From CAVVFX01 sp963747535 (GTDB lineage: Bacteria > Acidobacteriota > Terriglobia > Bryobacterales > Bryobacteraceae), in NCBI GenBank assembly GCA_963747535.1, contig CAVVFX010000002.1, positions 310,001 through 374,000 on the forward strand: DNA of 64,000 bases, read 5' to 3'. Within the stretch, counting starts at the first letter, position 1. The number at the start of each line of letters is the position of its first letter. A model generated the notes under the pieces. That model saw only the letters and a list, made by a program, of their open reading frames with translations, ran no database searches and was not told where the DNA came from. Below are positions 25,276 to 34,334 of the stretch, piece by piece. The translations under genes were made by a program, and so were the position numbers.

Positions 25276-26342
25276 TATCCTTCTCCAACCGCCTGCTCAC
25301 GCCGCGGCGGTCTCTCCGCTTTCTCGGTCTGTTTGTCGCCCATGCCCACATGTACCCGATCGTCGAACTTGCCGAAGATCATTTTACCGGCGGTGGTCTG
25401 TAAAACACTCGTAACGGAGACATCGATAGTTTTCGAAATCATCCGGCGAGCGTTGTCGACGACCACCATGGTACCGTCATCGAGATACGCGACACCTTGA
25501 TTGTATTCCTTGCCTTCCTTGAGAATAAACACGCGCATCGTCTCACCGGGTAGCACGATCGGCTTCAGCGCATTGGCAAGTTCATTGATGTTCAGCACTT
25601 CGACGCCCCGCAGCTGAGCGACTTTATTCAGGTTGAAATCGTTGGTGACAATCTTGCAGCCGTAGACCTTAGCAAGCTCGATGAGTTTGAGATCGACCTC
25701 GCGAATCTGCGGGAAATCCTCTTCGACGATGCGGATTTCGAGGTTGGCGATCTTCTGGATGCGCTGCAGGATGTCGAGACCACGGCGTCCGCGGTTGCGC
25801 TTCAGGGAGTCCGCGGAATCCGCAACCATCTGCAGTTCCCGCAGCACGAACTGCGGGATAACCAGATTGCCATCCAGGAAGCCGGTCTCGGCGATATCGG
25901 CGATACGGCCGTCGATGATCACGGAGGTGTCCAGTATCTTGTGGGTTTTGGTAGCGCCCTTGTCCCCGCCGAAGAGGCCGATGGCGCTGAGGTTCAGCGC
26001 ATCGCTTTTCTGGGCTCCGACGATCAATCCGACGTAACCCAGCCACATGACCAGGCCGAGCTGGAAAAAGTGCAAGGTAGTGGAATTGTCGGGATTGACA
26101 TGCGCCAGCACGACAGACATGAGGAATCCGCCGCAGATACCGGTCGCTGCTCCCAATGCCGATCCGATTAACCTGGGAAGACTGACTCTCTTCAGGCGAA
26201 TTTCGACAAAAATGATGGCCAGGGCAACAAACGAGCCGCCTATCGCTGAGGCCGGGGCCGTGGCGCCTAGCGGCTTGAAGTGAAATGCACAGGCACTGAC
26301 TAATAATATGAAAAGTCCGCGAACGAATATAAGATCTAACAA
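25275..26342 (-). CDS. Membrane PIN/TRAM-domain protein (YacL family)
   Basis: A protein of 355 residues. About four hydrophobic helices occupy residues 1-120 (LIFVRGLFILLVSACAF through MWLGYVGLIVGAQ). A PIN nuclease domain follows with the acidic residues in ILDTSVIIDGRIADIAETG and CKIVTNDFNLNKVAQLRG. A TRAM domain ends it (FILKEGKEYNQGVAYLDDGTMVVVDNAR). The family is predicted to be a membrane-bound RNase; the targets are not known. The C-terminus is basic and proline-rich. It heads the operon with ispD and ispF and shares a TAATG overlap. Confidence 0.9.
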   Translation of the reverse strand: MLDLIFVRGLFILLVSACAFHFKPLGATAPASAIGGSFVALAIIFVEIRLKRVSLPRLIGSALGAATGICGGFLMSVVLAHVNPDNSTTLHFFQLGLVMWLGYVGLIVGAQKSDALNLSAIGLFGGDKGATKTHKILDTSVIIDGRIADIAETGFLDGNLVIPQFVLRELQMVADSADSLKRNRGRRGLDILQRIQKIANLEIRIVEEDFPQIREVDLKLIELAKVYGCKIVTNDFNLNKVAQLRGVEVLNINELANALKPIVLPGETMRVFILKEGKEYNQGVAYLDDGTMVVVDNARRMISKTIDVSVTSVLQTTAGKMIFGKFDDRVHVGMGDKQTEKAERPPRREQAVGEG

Positions 26343-26488
26343 GAGGCACCCTCCACGGGCGAGGGCGAGGTATCAGAACGCTCGGACACGAGCCCCCTCT
26401 GAGCCGTGGCAGGATTATAGCATGCCGCGAGGGTTTCGGGCTAACAGATTGACTGGCTTGGAGCAAAAGGCGGCTACCACCGCGGGTC

Positions 26489-28102
26489 CTAATGTATGGC
26501 TATTGTTACACCCGACGGGCTTGGGTTGGCGCCCACCTGTACGACTAACGGGACGGAACTACCCGACGGTGCGCCTGCTGGAACCAGGACATTCACCTGT
26601 GTCACGCCCGCCACGAGCCCGCTGGAACTTCCCGCATATTGCACCGGCGCTGGTACTCCGCCGATGGTCGCGGTGACGCTTCCCAGGGGCTGGGACGGGG
26701 TACTGCCGGCCAATTGCCCGTCGACTCCGGCCGGGTTGGTTTGTCCCGCTCCCGTGATGAAGATCTGGAGCACGGAACCAACCGACGCGGGATTCGAGGA
26801 ACTGTTCGCACTGTTGTCCTGGTTCAGCACCGCGCCCTGACCGCTGCCGCCGGAGGCGGTGAAAATGGCCGGGGAAGCGGACGCCAGAAATTCAGTTACC
26901 GGGCTGGAGGGGATTCCCTGCACCGCCACCTCGACTTGAGTGCTCACGGTGTTACCGGACAGTTCAAAAGGGACAATCGCGTTCACCTGGGTAGCCGAGG
27001 CATAGGTCAGCGGCGCGGGGACTCCGTCAAACAGGACCTGGGTACCGCCCAAGGAGGTTGTGACGGATTGACCGTCGGGGGTCAACTGCAGTCCCACGGG
27101 TGACGTGGGTCCCAGGGCCGAGCCGAAAATGGTGATCAGCTCGCCGGGCGCGATCTGACCGCTTTGGAAGCTGGCGCCGTTCACCACGGATTGGGCTGTG
27201 AAAAGAATCCCAACACCCGCCTGGTTCACGGTGACGGTTTGCCCGGCGACGTTAAGCGCGGCGGTCCGCGATTGTGACGAGTTGGCGGCGGCAACCGTGT
27301 AACTGACGGTGGCATTTCCCGCTGGCGAGGCAACGGGCACGCCCCCGATGTTGACGTTGCTGATCCAGGTTACGGGATTCTGGACAGTCCAGGAGCAGGC
27401 GCTGTCTGTTTGGACCGCAATTTGACCTTGTCCACCGGTCGCATTGTAATTGGCGGTGAGCGGTGTGACCGTGTAGTTGCAGCCGGTACCGAGTTGGGTA
27501 ACCGTGTAAGTCTGGTTGTTGATCAGAATGGAACCGGTGCGGCTGGCGACCGAAGTATTGGGCGCGACCGTATAGGAGAGCGTGCCATTGCCGGTGGTTC
27601 CGCCTGCGTTGATGGAGATCCAAGGGGTAGTGGTGCTCGCAGTCCAGGTGCAGTTGGTGCTGACGCCGAGCGAAATGTTGCCGCCCGGAGGTTGCACGGA
27701 CTGATTGACCGGCGTAAAGGTGTAGCTGCAAACGGCGGCAGCCTGGCTCACGGTAAAGACGGCAGAACTGTCCCCGTTATTCACCGATATAGTGCCGGTA
27801 CGAGCCGTGTACAGCGTGCTCGCGTCGACGGTGTAGCCTACGGTCCCGCCAGAGTTTCCGCTTTGCCCGAAGGCCACAGTGATCCAGGAGGTGTTGTTGC
27901 TCACGGCCGTCCAGCGGGGGCAGCCAGTCCCGTCCGTCACTATAACTGAGCCCGTAGCTGCAGCCGCCGTGACGCTGACGGAGGACGGATTTAACGTGAT
28001 CTTGCATTGCGCTGCCGCGGGTGCGCACGCCGCTACCGTCAGGAACAGCAAATATAAAGACTTCAAAATAATTGAACCCCGTTTGGTGCCGAAAGGCCAC
28101 AT
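26489..28102 (-). CDS. Secreted BACON-repeat protein with Solibacter C-terminal domain
   Basis: A signal peptide (LKSLYLLFLTVAACAPAAAQ) starts this 537-residue protein. It is followed by about three BACON-type Ig-like repeats of ~85 residues, recognisable by C-x-Y-x3-P, W-T-A-x3-W-I and the final G-x-I-x-I-x3-T-x-T-V-x-Q pattern. From about residue 305 (NGASFQSGQIAPGELITIFG) to the end is the ~215-residue domain known as the Solibacter uncharacterized C-terminal domain, a strong marker for this lineage. Its role is unknown, possibly surface anchoring or binding of carbohydrate or protein. No enzyme domain was seen. The true start could be the ATG at 28102 or a TTG near the signal. Confidence 0.88.
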   Translation of the reverse strand: MWPFGTKRGSIILKSLYLLFLTVAACAPAAAQCKITLNPSSVSVTAAAATGSVIVTDGTGCPRWTAVSNNTSWITVAFGQSGNSGGTVGYTVDASTLYTARTGTISVNNGDSSAVFTVSQAAAVCSYTFTPVNQSVQPPGGNISLGVSTNCTWTASTTTPWISINAGGTTGNGTLSYTVAPNTSVASRTGSILINNQTYTVTQLGTGCNYTVTPLTANYNATGGQGQIAVQTDSACSWTVQNPVTWISNVNIGGVPVASPAGNATVSYTVAAANSSQSRTAALNVAGQTVTVNQAGVGILFTAQSVVNGASFQSGQIAPGELITIFGSALGPTSPVGLQLTPDGQSVTTSLGGTQVLFDGVPAPLTYASATQVNAIVPFELSGNTVSTQVEVAVQGIPSSPVTEFLASASPAIFTASGGSGQGAVLNQDNSANSSSNPASVGSVLQIFITGAGQTNPAGVDGQLAGSTPSQPLGSVTATIGGVPAPVQYAGSSSGLVAGVTQVNVLVPAGAPSGSSVPLVVQVGANPSPSGVTIAIH

Positions 28103-28153
28103 GATATGGCAAAGTCTTGGGAGGTGGTCCGAAACGTGCTCACCCTCGTAGCG

Positions 28154-28429
28154 ATGAAGACCTTTACTGCTGGCTTAGCAATCGCCTCCTGCATCACGCT
28201 GCTTGGCTGCAACTCGGACACTGCCCATCGTGACGATCATAACCAAACTCCTGGCGAGCAGGTCGGACGGGCGGCCTACGTGGCGAAGCAGGATGCCAAG
28301 AAAGCTGCCAAAGAACTATCCCAGGATCTGAAATCCTTCAGGCACGACGCGCAGGAGGGTTATCAGGAAGAGAAGCAGAAGCACGAGCGCGAGAAAGCGA
28401 ATGACGACCATCCGGCGCCGCCGCAGTGA
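28154..28429 (+). CDS. Small putative lipoprotein, lysine/glutamate-rich
   Basis: The ATG at 28154 opens a lipoprotein signal (MKTFTAGLAIASCITLLGC) with a good lipobox (LLGC). The mature part is ~70 residues, highly charged and likely a single alpha helix (AAYVAKQDAKKAAKELSQDL), ending in a Pro-rich tail. No family is recognised. An earlier in-frame ATG at 28106 would hide the signal. It is divergent from the BACON gene and convergent with the adaptor gene. It could be an entericidin- or stress-type envelope lipoprotein, but this is only a guess. Confidence 0.65.
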   Translation: MKTFTAGLAIASCITLLGCNSDTAHRDDHNQTPGEQVGRAAYVAKQDAKKAAKELSQDLKSFRHDAQEGYQEEKQKHEREKANDDHPAPPQ

Positions 28430-28455
28430 ACGCGACAGCCGTCGCGTGTCCATCC

Positions 28456-29769
28456 TTACGGGTGTGCGATCGCGATTTCGTCCCCGGGACTTACGCCTGA
28501 AGTAACCACAGCCATGGTGTTGGTACGCGAGGAAATATTGACGGGAACTTCTTTCCAGCCTGCACCGTTGCGCACTTCCACTGTTGAACCGTTGGGCGAA
28601 GTGCCCAGGGCTTCGAGCGGTACCAGCACTCCGGAATGCGGAGGGCCGAGTTGCAAATCGGCGCTGGCGGAAAGATCCGGAATCAGTTGCGGATTGGAGC
28701 CGTCGATCGCGATCTTTAGCGGCACAGTACGAACCCAATAGGAACTCGATCCACTGGACACGCCTAGGGCGCCAATGCTGATGACCTTGCCGGTAAACTC
28801 GAGCTGCGGAAATGCGTCGAGATGAATCTTCGCGGCCTGGCCGATCCGCACCGCCTGGCTTTCGGACTGGTTTACCGAAGAGTCGACTTCCATAGTACGT
28901 ATGTCGACCACCTTGGCAAACGGCTGTCCGGGACTCAACTGGTCTCCCTCCTGCACCTGGCCGAAATCACCGCCTCGGAAGATCGTATTGAGCACCAGCA
29001 GCCCGCTGATCGGTGCGTGAAGGGTGAAATTCTGAGAGTCCCGCACATGGCGGTTATGATGCCGGACCTGTTCTTCCTTTTGCGACTCGAGCAGAGCTAT
29101 TTGCGAAACGAACTTCTTCCTGGTGATCTCGAGCCCGGTTACCGCATTGTTATAGGTCGCCACGGCTTCATCCACGTTCAGCTTCAGGATCTCCTGGTCG
29201 ATATCGGTACGGATTGCACGGGCCGCGTAATCGAGCTTGGCCTTATCCCAGACGGCCTTGGCCGACAGGATACTCTGGCGCCAATTCTCTAGTTCAATGG
29301 TTTGGTCGGCCCGGCGGCGCTTGATCGCGTCGTCAGCCTGCTGGACCAAGGCGAGGACGTCATCCGCGTGATCATTAATTGCCTGGGTATCGAGTTGGGC
29401 GATGAGGTCTCCGGTCTTCAACATGGAACCGGACTTGGCGAGCGATTGCAGAAGCAGGCCGCGACCCGAGTCGGGACCCATCATAACCGGCGCATTGATA
29501 GACGCGTAGATCCGTGCGCTGGTCGAACCGGTAACGCGCAGTACCGGGGCGGCGGCGCCGCGCGACACCTTGATCGTGCGGACGCTCGCGGTCACCGCCG
29601 TCCGCGAGGATTGCGCGCGCGACCGGTAGAGGACATATGCGCCGCCGGCGAGGATGAGCATTGTGAGCGCGATGGAGAGGCCGGTGAGCGATCGACCGGG
29701 CCGCGGCGTGGCGACTAACTGGAGTTCCTCCACCGGAGCAACCGGGGCTCGCTTGGGTTGCGGTGACAT
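28456..29769 (-). CDS. HlyD/RND-type efflux periplasmic adaptor
   Basis: The 437-residue protein has an N-terminal membrane helix (LTGLSIALTMLILAGGAYVLY, about residues 28-48). A split barrel-sandwich hybrid follows (APVMMGPDSGRG ... LHAPISGLLVLNTIF) around a long coiled coil (residues ~140-250, rich in E, K, Q). A beta-barrel region (VVDIRTMEVDSSVNQSESQAVRIGQAAKIHLDAFP) completes it. This is the usual membrane-fusion adaptor that links an inner-membrane pump to an outer-membrane channel. No pump or TolC gene is adjacent here, so partners must be elsewhere. Confidence 0.88.
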   Translation of the reverse strand: MSPQPKRAPVAPVEELQLVATPRPGRSLTGLSIALTMLILAGGAYVLYRSRAQSSRTAVTASVRTIKVSRGAAAPVLRVTGSTSARIYASINAPVMMGPDSGRGLLLQSLAKSGSMLKTGDLIAQLDTQAINDHADDVLALVQQADDAIKRRRADQTIELENWRQSILSAKAVWDKAKLDYAARAIRTDIDQEILKLNVDEAVATYNNAVTGLEITRKKFVSQIALLESQKEEQVRHHNRHVRDSQNFTLHAPISGLLVLNTIFRGGDFGQVQEGDQLSPGQPFAKVVDIRTMEVDSSVNQSESQAVRIGQAAKIHLDAFPQLEFTGKVISIGALGVSSGSSSYWVRTVPLKIAIDGSNPQLIPDLSASADLQLGPPHSGVLVPLEALGTSPNGSTVEVRNGAGWKEVPVNISSRTNTMAVVTSGVSPGDEIAIAHP

Positions 29770-30023
29770 TCAGCTACTATTGTGCGACAGTTCCACAGCG
29801 GGGATTGCGTAACGCCCGCAAAACCCGTGCCGACATGGTTGCCGACACCTGGAGTCCGGCCATTTCTGGCGGAGCAGCCCTTTGAGCTACCGTACGGCAG
29901 ACCATCGTTTTTTGTGGTCTGCCCGGTTGCGTAGCAGCCCTTGTCGGCATGAGTGCCGAAACGGCAGCCTGAGAGGCCGCGCCACGTCTCCCTCTAACGT
30001 GACCAGATTGGCATCAGTCTGCG
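29770..30023. other. Intergenic region with R1 copy 6
   Basis: About 254 bp between two minus-strand genes. Only the R1 copy (29891-29939) is recognised. The stretch GCCGACATGGTTGCCGACAC (29830-29849) has a short repeated GCCGACA unit. Confidence 0.55.
29891..29939 (+). repeat. R1 hairpin repeat, copy 6
   Basis: Arms GGCAGACCA (29896-29904) and TGGTCTGCC (29915-29923) with loop TCGTTTTTTG. The second stem-loop GGTTGC-GTA-GCAGCC keeps pairing through a U-G pair on the plus strand. Confidence 0.85.
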
Positions 30024-30998
30024 CTACGAATACGCCTGGTTCAGATACGAACGCAATTGCGCCAGATCCCGCTTCATCGCGGTGAAGACTTCTTCCTGAC
30101 TTCCTGTGAGCTTGCCGGTATCGGCGCCGGCCAGCGGGTACTCAAAATGCAATTGCATCGGACCTGCGAAGTTCGTCTTAGCCACCATCGAGAAGAACTG
30201 CGGCAGCCGCACCATGCCTTCCCCTAAAGGCTTCCACGCCGGAGCCCAGGTGCCGCGTGCGTTCTTCGCCCAGAGGAAATCCTTCACCGCAATACCGCGC
30301 ACATACGGTCCGCAGATGTTGAAGCTGTTGATCCAGCCTCCCATTCCGCCTTCGACCGTCGCGTGTCCGATGTCGTAGTTCACCGCGACCGAGGTGGGAT
30401 CGAAATCTTTGAGCAGGATGTACAGGTCCCAGATCGAAGCCCCCACCACGCCGACTCCCGAATGCGTATGGAACATCGCGTTAGCTTTGTAGCGGGCATT
30501 CAATGTGGCGAGTTTGGCGATGCGCGGTTTCATCGCGGCAAGTTGCGCGGGGTACGACTGACTCCCTTCGTACTTGAGTCCGCCCCAGCGATAGTAGCGG
30601 ATGTTGAGTTCCGCCATCGTTCTGAGCATGTCCTCGGCGTAGGGTGTTTCGATGTCGACGATGTCGGTAGTGATCATCGGCACTTCGAGCCCGTGTTTTC
30701 TGATCAACTCGACCAGCGGAGGAAGATCCTGGCGCACGCGTTCGGGCTGGACATGGCCGCCTTTCCGCACCGCGAGATCGATGCCGTCGAAGCCGATCTC
30801 GGCCGAGGCTTTGGCCAGGTCTTCTCCGTGCAGGAAGAGCAGGTGCTTGGAAAAGATGGCCACCTTGGGCTTGGGCCCCATGGCCTTTTGGTCAGCCGCT
30901 TTGGCCTGTGCGAGCAGGGCCGCTCCGCCGGCAACGGCGCCGCCGGCCACTAACGCCCGGCGTGAAATCGTGCTTTGAGTGATATTATTTGAGCGCAT
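30024..30998 (-). CDS. Tat-exported sugar phosphate isomerase/epimerase (TIM barrel)
   Basis: Start at the ATG at 30998, giving a twin-arginine signal (SRRALVAGGAVAGGAALLAQ). An alternative upstream start overlaps the divergent gene. The body is an AP-endonuclease-2/xylose-isomerase-like barrel of ~290 residues with FDGIDLAVRKGGHV and the metal-site pattern AVNYDIGHATVEGG. The C-terminal LHFEYPLAG is also typical. These enzymes isomerise or epimerise sugars or inositol-type polyols; exported members are frequent in Acidobacteria. The divergent partner is a Gfo/Idh/MocA oxidoreductase 48 bp away, a common pairing for oxidised-sugar catabolism. A TATAAT (minus strand, 31016-31011) sits close upstream. 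Confidence 0.87.
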   Translation of the reverse strand: MRSNNITQSTISRRALVAGGAVAGGAALLAQAKAADQKAMGPKPKVAIFSKHLLFLHGEDLAKASAEIGFDGIDLAVRKGGHVQPERVRQDLPPLVELIRKHGLEVPMITTDIVDIETPYAEDMLRTMAELNIRYYRWGGLKYEGSQSYPAQLAAMKPRIAKLATLNARYKANAMFHTHSGVGVVGASIWDLYILLKDFDPTSVAVNYDIGHATVEGGMGGWINSFNICGPYVRGIAVKDFLWAKNARGTWAPAWKPLGEGMVRLPQFFSMVAKTNFAGPMQLHFEYPLAGADTGKLTGSQEEVFTAMKRDLAQLRSYLNQAYS

Positions 30999-31046
30999 CT
31001 TGAAACCCTTATTATAGTAATCGATACTACCCTGGAGAACCATCCC

Positions 31047-32246
31047 ATGAATGTCAATCGAAGAATTTTCCTTTTAGCCGGTAGTGGAGCGCTGGTCTCG
31101 CACGCCGCGCCTCCGTCGGACCAGGTCACATTGGGCGTGATCGGCGCGGGGAGTCGTGGGACATTTGTGATGTCCACCTTCCAGAAGGATCCGGCGCTGC
31201 GGGTCGGCGCGATCTGCGACGTTTACGAACCTAACCTCGAAAAGGGGGCGTCCACCGCGGCGAAGGCGCAGAATGGCGCTCCGACGATGTATCGCAACTA
31301 CAAAGAACTGCTGGCCGACAAGACCGTGCAGGCGGTGCTGATTGCGACGCCGGAACACTGGCATTACCAGATGGTGCTGGATGCCCTGGCTGCGGGCAAG
31401 GACGTCTACGTGGAGAAGCCGCTGTGCCACACGCCCGAACAAGGTGTCGCCTTGGTGGCGGCGGAAAAAAAGTCGAAAAACATCATTCAGGTCGGCATGC
31501 AGCGGCGTAGCTACGATCTGTTTCAGGACGGCCGCGAGGTGGTGGCATCCGGCAAACTGGGCAACGTCCGCATGGTGCGTTCGTGGTGGCTGAATAATTA
31601 TCTGAACAGCGCAAGAGCGACCAAACTCGACGGCCCGCTCGACTGGGAGCAGTGGCAGGGCTCCGCGCCGCACCATCCGCTCGATGCGGATCGCTTCCGC
31701 AACTGGCGCTACTATTCCGACTACTCGGGCGGCATCGTCGCCGACCAGGGCGCGCATGTCTTCGATGGCATTCACATGCTGATGGGTGCGGGCTTTCCGT
31801 CGGCGGTCAACGCATCCGCCGGAAGGCCGCACAAAGCAGGAGTCGATCAGCCGGAATCGGTGGTGGCGACAGCCGAATATCCGCAGGACTTCATCGCCTG
31901 CTTCACGGTGAACTATGCCGCCATGCACTACAAATTCCAAAACGATCAGCTCACTCAACTCGATGGCGATGCCGCGCGCATGGACATCAGCCGCGAGGAC
32001 TTCAACGTCTTTATGCAGGGCATCGAGGATAAACCCGCGATCAACAAACACTCGCCGAAGGGATTCTTATGGGCCACGGATCTGCATGTCCAGAACTTCC
32101 TCGACTGCGTGCGCACGCGCAAGACGCCCGCCGCACCGATGAGGCTCGCGTTCCAGGCGGCGCTGGTCGTGCAGTTGGCGAATCTGTCGCTCAAGAATGG
32201 ACGTCGCTATAAATGGAATGCCGAGACCAGCAAAGTTGAAGTGTAA
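31047..32246 (+). CDS. Gfo/Idh/MocA family oxidoreductase, probably exported
   Basis: The 399-residue protein starts with a Tat-like signal (NRRIFLLAGSGALVSHA). The NAD-binding motif VTLGVIGAGSRGTFVMS, the conserved EKP motif in VYVEKPLCHTPEQG and the C-terminal Gfo/Idh domain follow. The lysine of EKP and the histidine of FDGIHML-type segments are the usual active-site positions. A GGAG ribosome site lies 9 bp upstream. It is divergent from the sugar isomerase, and both carry export signals, so a periplasmic sugar oxidation and isomerisation pair is plausible. The substrate is unknown. Confidence 0.9.
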   Translation: MNVNRRIFLLAGSGALVSHAAPPSDQVTLGVIGAGSRGTFVMSTFQKDPALRVGAICDVYEPNLEKGASTAAKAQNGAPTMYRNYKELLADKTVQAVLIATPEHWHYQMVLDALAAGKDVYVEKPLCHTPEQGVALVAAEKKSKNIIQVGMQRRSYDLFQDGREVVASGKLGNVRMVRSWWLNNYLNSARATKLDGPLDWEQWQGSAPHHPLDADRFRNWRYYSDYSGGIVADQGAHVFDGIHMLMGAGFPSAVNASAGRPHKAGVDQPESVVATAEYPQDFIACFTVNYAAMHYKFQNDQLTQLDGDAARMDISREDFNVFMQGIEDKPAINKHSPKGFLWATDLHVQNFLDCVRTRKTPAAPMRLAFQAALVVQLANLSLKNGRRYKWNAETSKVEV

Positions 32247-32257
32247 TGGGCAGCCCG

Positions 32258-32296
32258 GCCGTACGGGAATCATCGCTTTTAGGGGTCTGCCGGTAG
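32258..32296 (+). repeat. Degenerate R1 remnant
   Basis: GTACGGGAATCATCGCTTTT then AGGGGTCTGCCGGTAGC keeps the layout of an R1 unit. The arms no longer pair well. It lies just after the oxidoreductase stop. Confidence 0.45.
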
Positions 32297-32457
32297 CGAC
32301 TCCGTGGCTGGGTCCTAATGGCTCTGGACAGATGAAAGAACTAAACGGAGCGTCACAAGTGATTGCGCATCGCTAACACTCATCCTACTGAGCCGTGACC
32401 GTCAGGGAGCGGTTGGCGCGCAAACTCGAGCGACGCTGTGTTTAATTGGACGATGCG

Positions 32458-32958
32458 CTAGTTGTTGGAGTAGAAGCCGCCCATGGTCTCGTCGTCGCCG
32501 TCTTCGCCTTCGTGCTCGTGGGGGAGCATCATTTCCAGTTCGTCGGTGAGTTCCAGATACTCGTTGTACCAGTCGGGCTGAAGTTCGTAAACGTACAGGC
32601 GCGAGTGGTGGTCGAACGCGATCTGGATGAAGCAGGTCTTGCCGAGGTAGGCGCGAAAACGTCCGAGACGCTGCTCAATGTCGCGGACGTGTTCACGGTC
32701 CAACCCGGAGAGAGCTACGTCCGCTTCGACGTCGTCGATGTCCTCGTTCTCGAATGCGGCTGCGATAAAGATGATCACCTTTTCGCCGCTACGGCCGGCA
32801 GTGTCGAGAAACATGCGGTAATCGGGGAAGCTTTCGCTGTCCCAGGTGATCACAGGCAGCTCATCCAGGGCGCCGGCATGGCCACGGAAGACGGCGAACG
32901 TAGAAGCCTCCAGGAAGCGCAGAATCTCGTCTTTGAGTGAGTCCAGGTTGAGGTCCAT
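32458..32958 (-). CDS. Conserved acidic protein of unknown function
   Basis: A protein of 166 residues, not recognised. It is acidic, especially at the C-terminus (HEHEGEDGDDET), with a mixed alpha/beta middle (KVIIFIAAAFENEDIDDVEAD). No signal peptide, membrane helix or known motif is seen. It is divergent from the histidine kinase gene with only 43 bp between starts, which may mean a shared regulatory region. The coding pattern (strong GC bias at third codon positions, no rare breaks) supports a real gene. Confidence 0.7.
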   Translation of the reverse strand: MDLNLDSLKDEILRFLEASTFAVFRGHAGALDELPVITWDSESFPDYRMFLDTAGRSGEKVIIFIAAAFENEDIDDVEADVALSGLDREHVRDIEQRLGRFRAYLGKTCFIQIAFDHHSRLYVYELQPDWYNEYLELTDELEMMLPHEHEGEDGDDETMGGFYSNN

Positions 32959-33001
32959 GTATTAAAAGCCACCTACAGAATATCACCAGGACACCACTAT
33001 A

Positions 33002-34180
33002 ATGGGATATTCTCCTGTAATGAAGCTCTTCGAGGAATCCTTGAACCAATCGGAGAACACTATCCCACAAACACCTCTGGATCTCTATCGGATTCAAGTT
33101 CGCGAACTGAACAACTACGCCATGTTCACCATCGACCGGTGCGGCATTCTGATGTCGTGGAACGCGGGCGTGGAGCATTTGTTCGGCTATTCCGAGCAGG
33201 AGTGGGTCGGGCAACACGCTCAGATCATCTTCACTCCGGCGGAGAAGGCCCAGGAAGTCTGCGCAACGGAATTGCGGAAGGCGGAGGAATCCGGCTCGGC
33301 CACCGATATCCGCTGGCACCGGCGCAAGGACGGCAGCGAGTTCTTCGCCTACGGCTTCATGAATGCCATTCGCGATAATGCGGGCAAACTGATCGGCTTC
33401 GCCAAGGTCATGAGCGACGAGACGGCGCGCAAACAATTGCAGGATTCCCTCACCGAGTCCAACGCGGCGCTGGAGCAATTCGCGTACGTTGCCAGCCACG
33501 ATTTGCAGGAACCCCTGCGGACCATGTCCAGTTTCGCCGAGTTGCTGGCGCGTGAGTATACCGGCAAACTCGACGGCGATGCGGACCGCTATCTCTCGTT
33601 TATCACCCAGGCCGCACAGCGCATGAGCAGCCTGGTGAGGGACCTGCTTGATTATGCCCGGGCCAAGACGGAGGAGGAGCGGCCCGCTTCCGTCGCTCTG
33701 GACGAAGACCTGGAAGCGGCGCTTACGCACCTCACTCAGGCGGTGGAGGAGAGCGGCGGTTGCGTTACCCACGCTCCCCTGCCCACGCTGGAAGTCGATC
33801 GCGGCAAGATGGTTCGTTTATTCCAGAATCTGATCGGCAACGCCCTCAAGTACCGTAAACCGGACGAAGAGGTGAAGGTCCATGTCTCGGCGGAGAGAAG
33901 GGGCGACGAATGGGTGATTTCAGTGGAAGATAACGGCATCGGCTTCGATCCGGTCCACGCCCAGGCGATTTTTGCGCCGTTTAAGCGTTTACATAAGGCC
34001 GGAGAGTATTCCGGAAGCGGAGTCGGGCTCGCCATCTGCCGGCGGATTGTCGAGAGTCAGGGCGGGAGGATCTGGGCGGAATCTGAACCGGGGAAAGGCT
34101 CAACCTTTCGCTTTACGCTTCCCGCGGATGGGCCTCCCAAAATCAGAAATACGCCGGATGAAGCGGAATGGCGCGAGTAA
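33002..34180 (+). CDS. PAS-domain sensor histidine kinase, soluble
   Basis: The protein of 392 residues has no membrane helix. A PAS domain lies at about residues 35-155 (NYAMFTIDRCGILMSWNAG, then RRKDGSEFFAYGFMNAIRD). The HisKA dimerisation domain carries the phosphorylated histidine in VASHDLQEPLRTM. The ATPase domain has the N box LFQNLIGNALKYRKP, the G1 box VEDNGIGFDP, and GSGVGLAICRRIVESQGG. The HDLQEPLR form is typical of phytochrome-like and PAS-based kinases. No response regulator is adjacent, so it is an orphan here. The GTG/ATG upstream of LFEESL could be the real start. Confidence 0.92.
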   Translation: MGYSPVMKLFEESLNQSENTIPQTPLDLYRIQVRELNNYAMFTIDRCGILMSWNAGVEHLFGYSEQEWVGQHAQIIFTPAEKAQEVCATELRKAEESGSATDIRWHRRKDGSEFFAYGFMNAIRDNAGKLIGFAKVMSDETARKQLQDSLTESNAALEQFAYVASHDLQEPLRTMSSFAELLAREYTGKLDGDADRYLSFITQAAQRMSSLVRDLLDYARAKTEEERPASVALDEDLEAALTHLTQAVEESGGCVTHAPLPTLEVDRGKMVRLFQNLIGNALKYRKPDEEVKVHVSAERRGDEWVISVEDNGIGFDPVHAQAIFAPFKRLHKAGEYSGSGVGLAICRRIVESQGGRIWAESEPGKGSTFRFTLPADGPPKIRNTPDEAEWRE

Positions 34181-34213
34181 ACTTCGCTCGCGGCGGCAGA
34201 CGCCAAAGGACTA

Positions 34214-34272
34214 CTCCACAAGGACTGCAAACAGTTGATTCTTCGTTGTGGAGCAGGCGTTTTCGCCTGCTC
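34214..34272 (+). repeat. R2 double hairpin, copy 1
   Basis: CTCCACAA (34214-34221) pairs with TTGTGGAG (34246-34253). Next to it GAGCAGGCG (34251-34259) and CGCCTGCTC (34264-34272) form a 9-bp stem with a TTTT loop. Reverse-complement relatives occur near 53.28, 58.32 and 60.97 kb. It could act as a terminator between the kinase and the transporter. Confidence 0.75.
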
Positions 34273-34334
34273 TCGCGCGTTGGACAGACTTCCGCCACAG
34301 GCCGTTAGCAACCGAGTGTCGTAACGTTAACTTA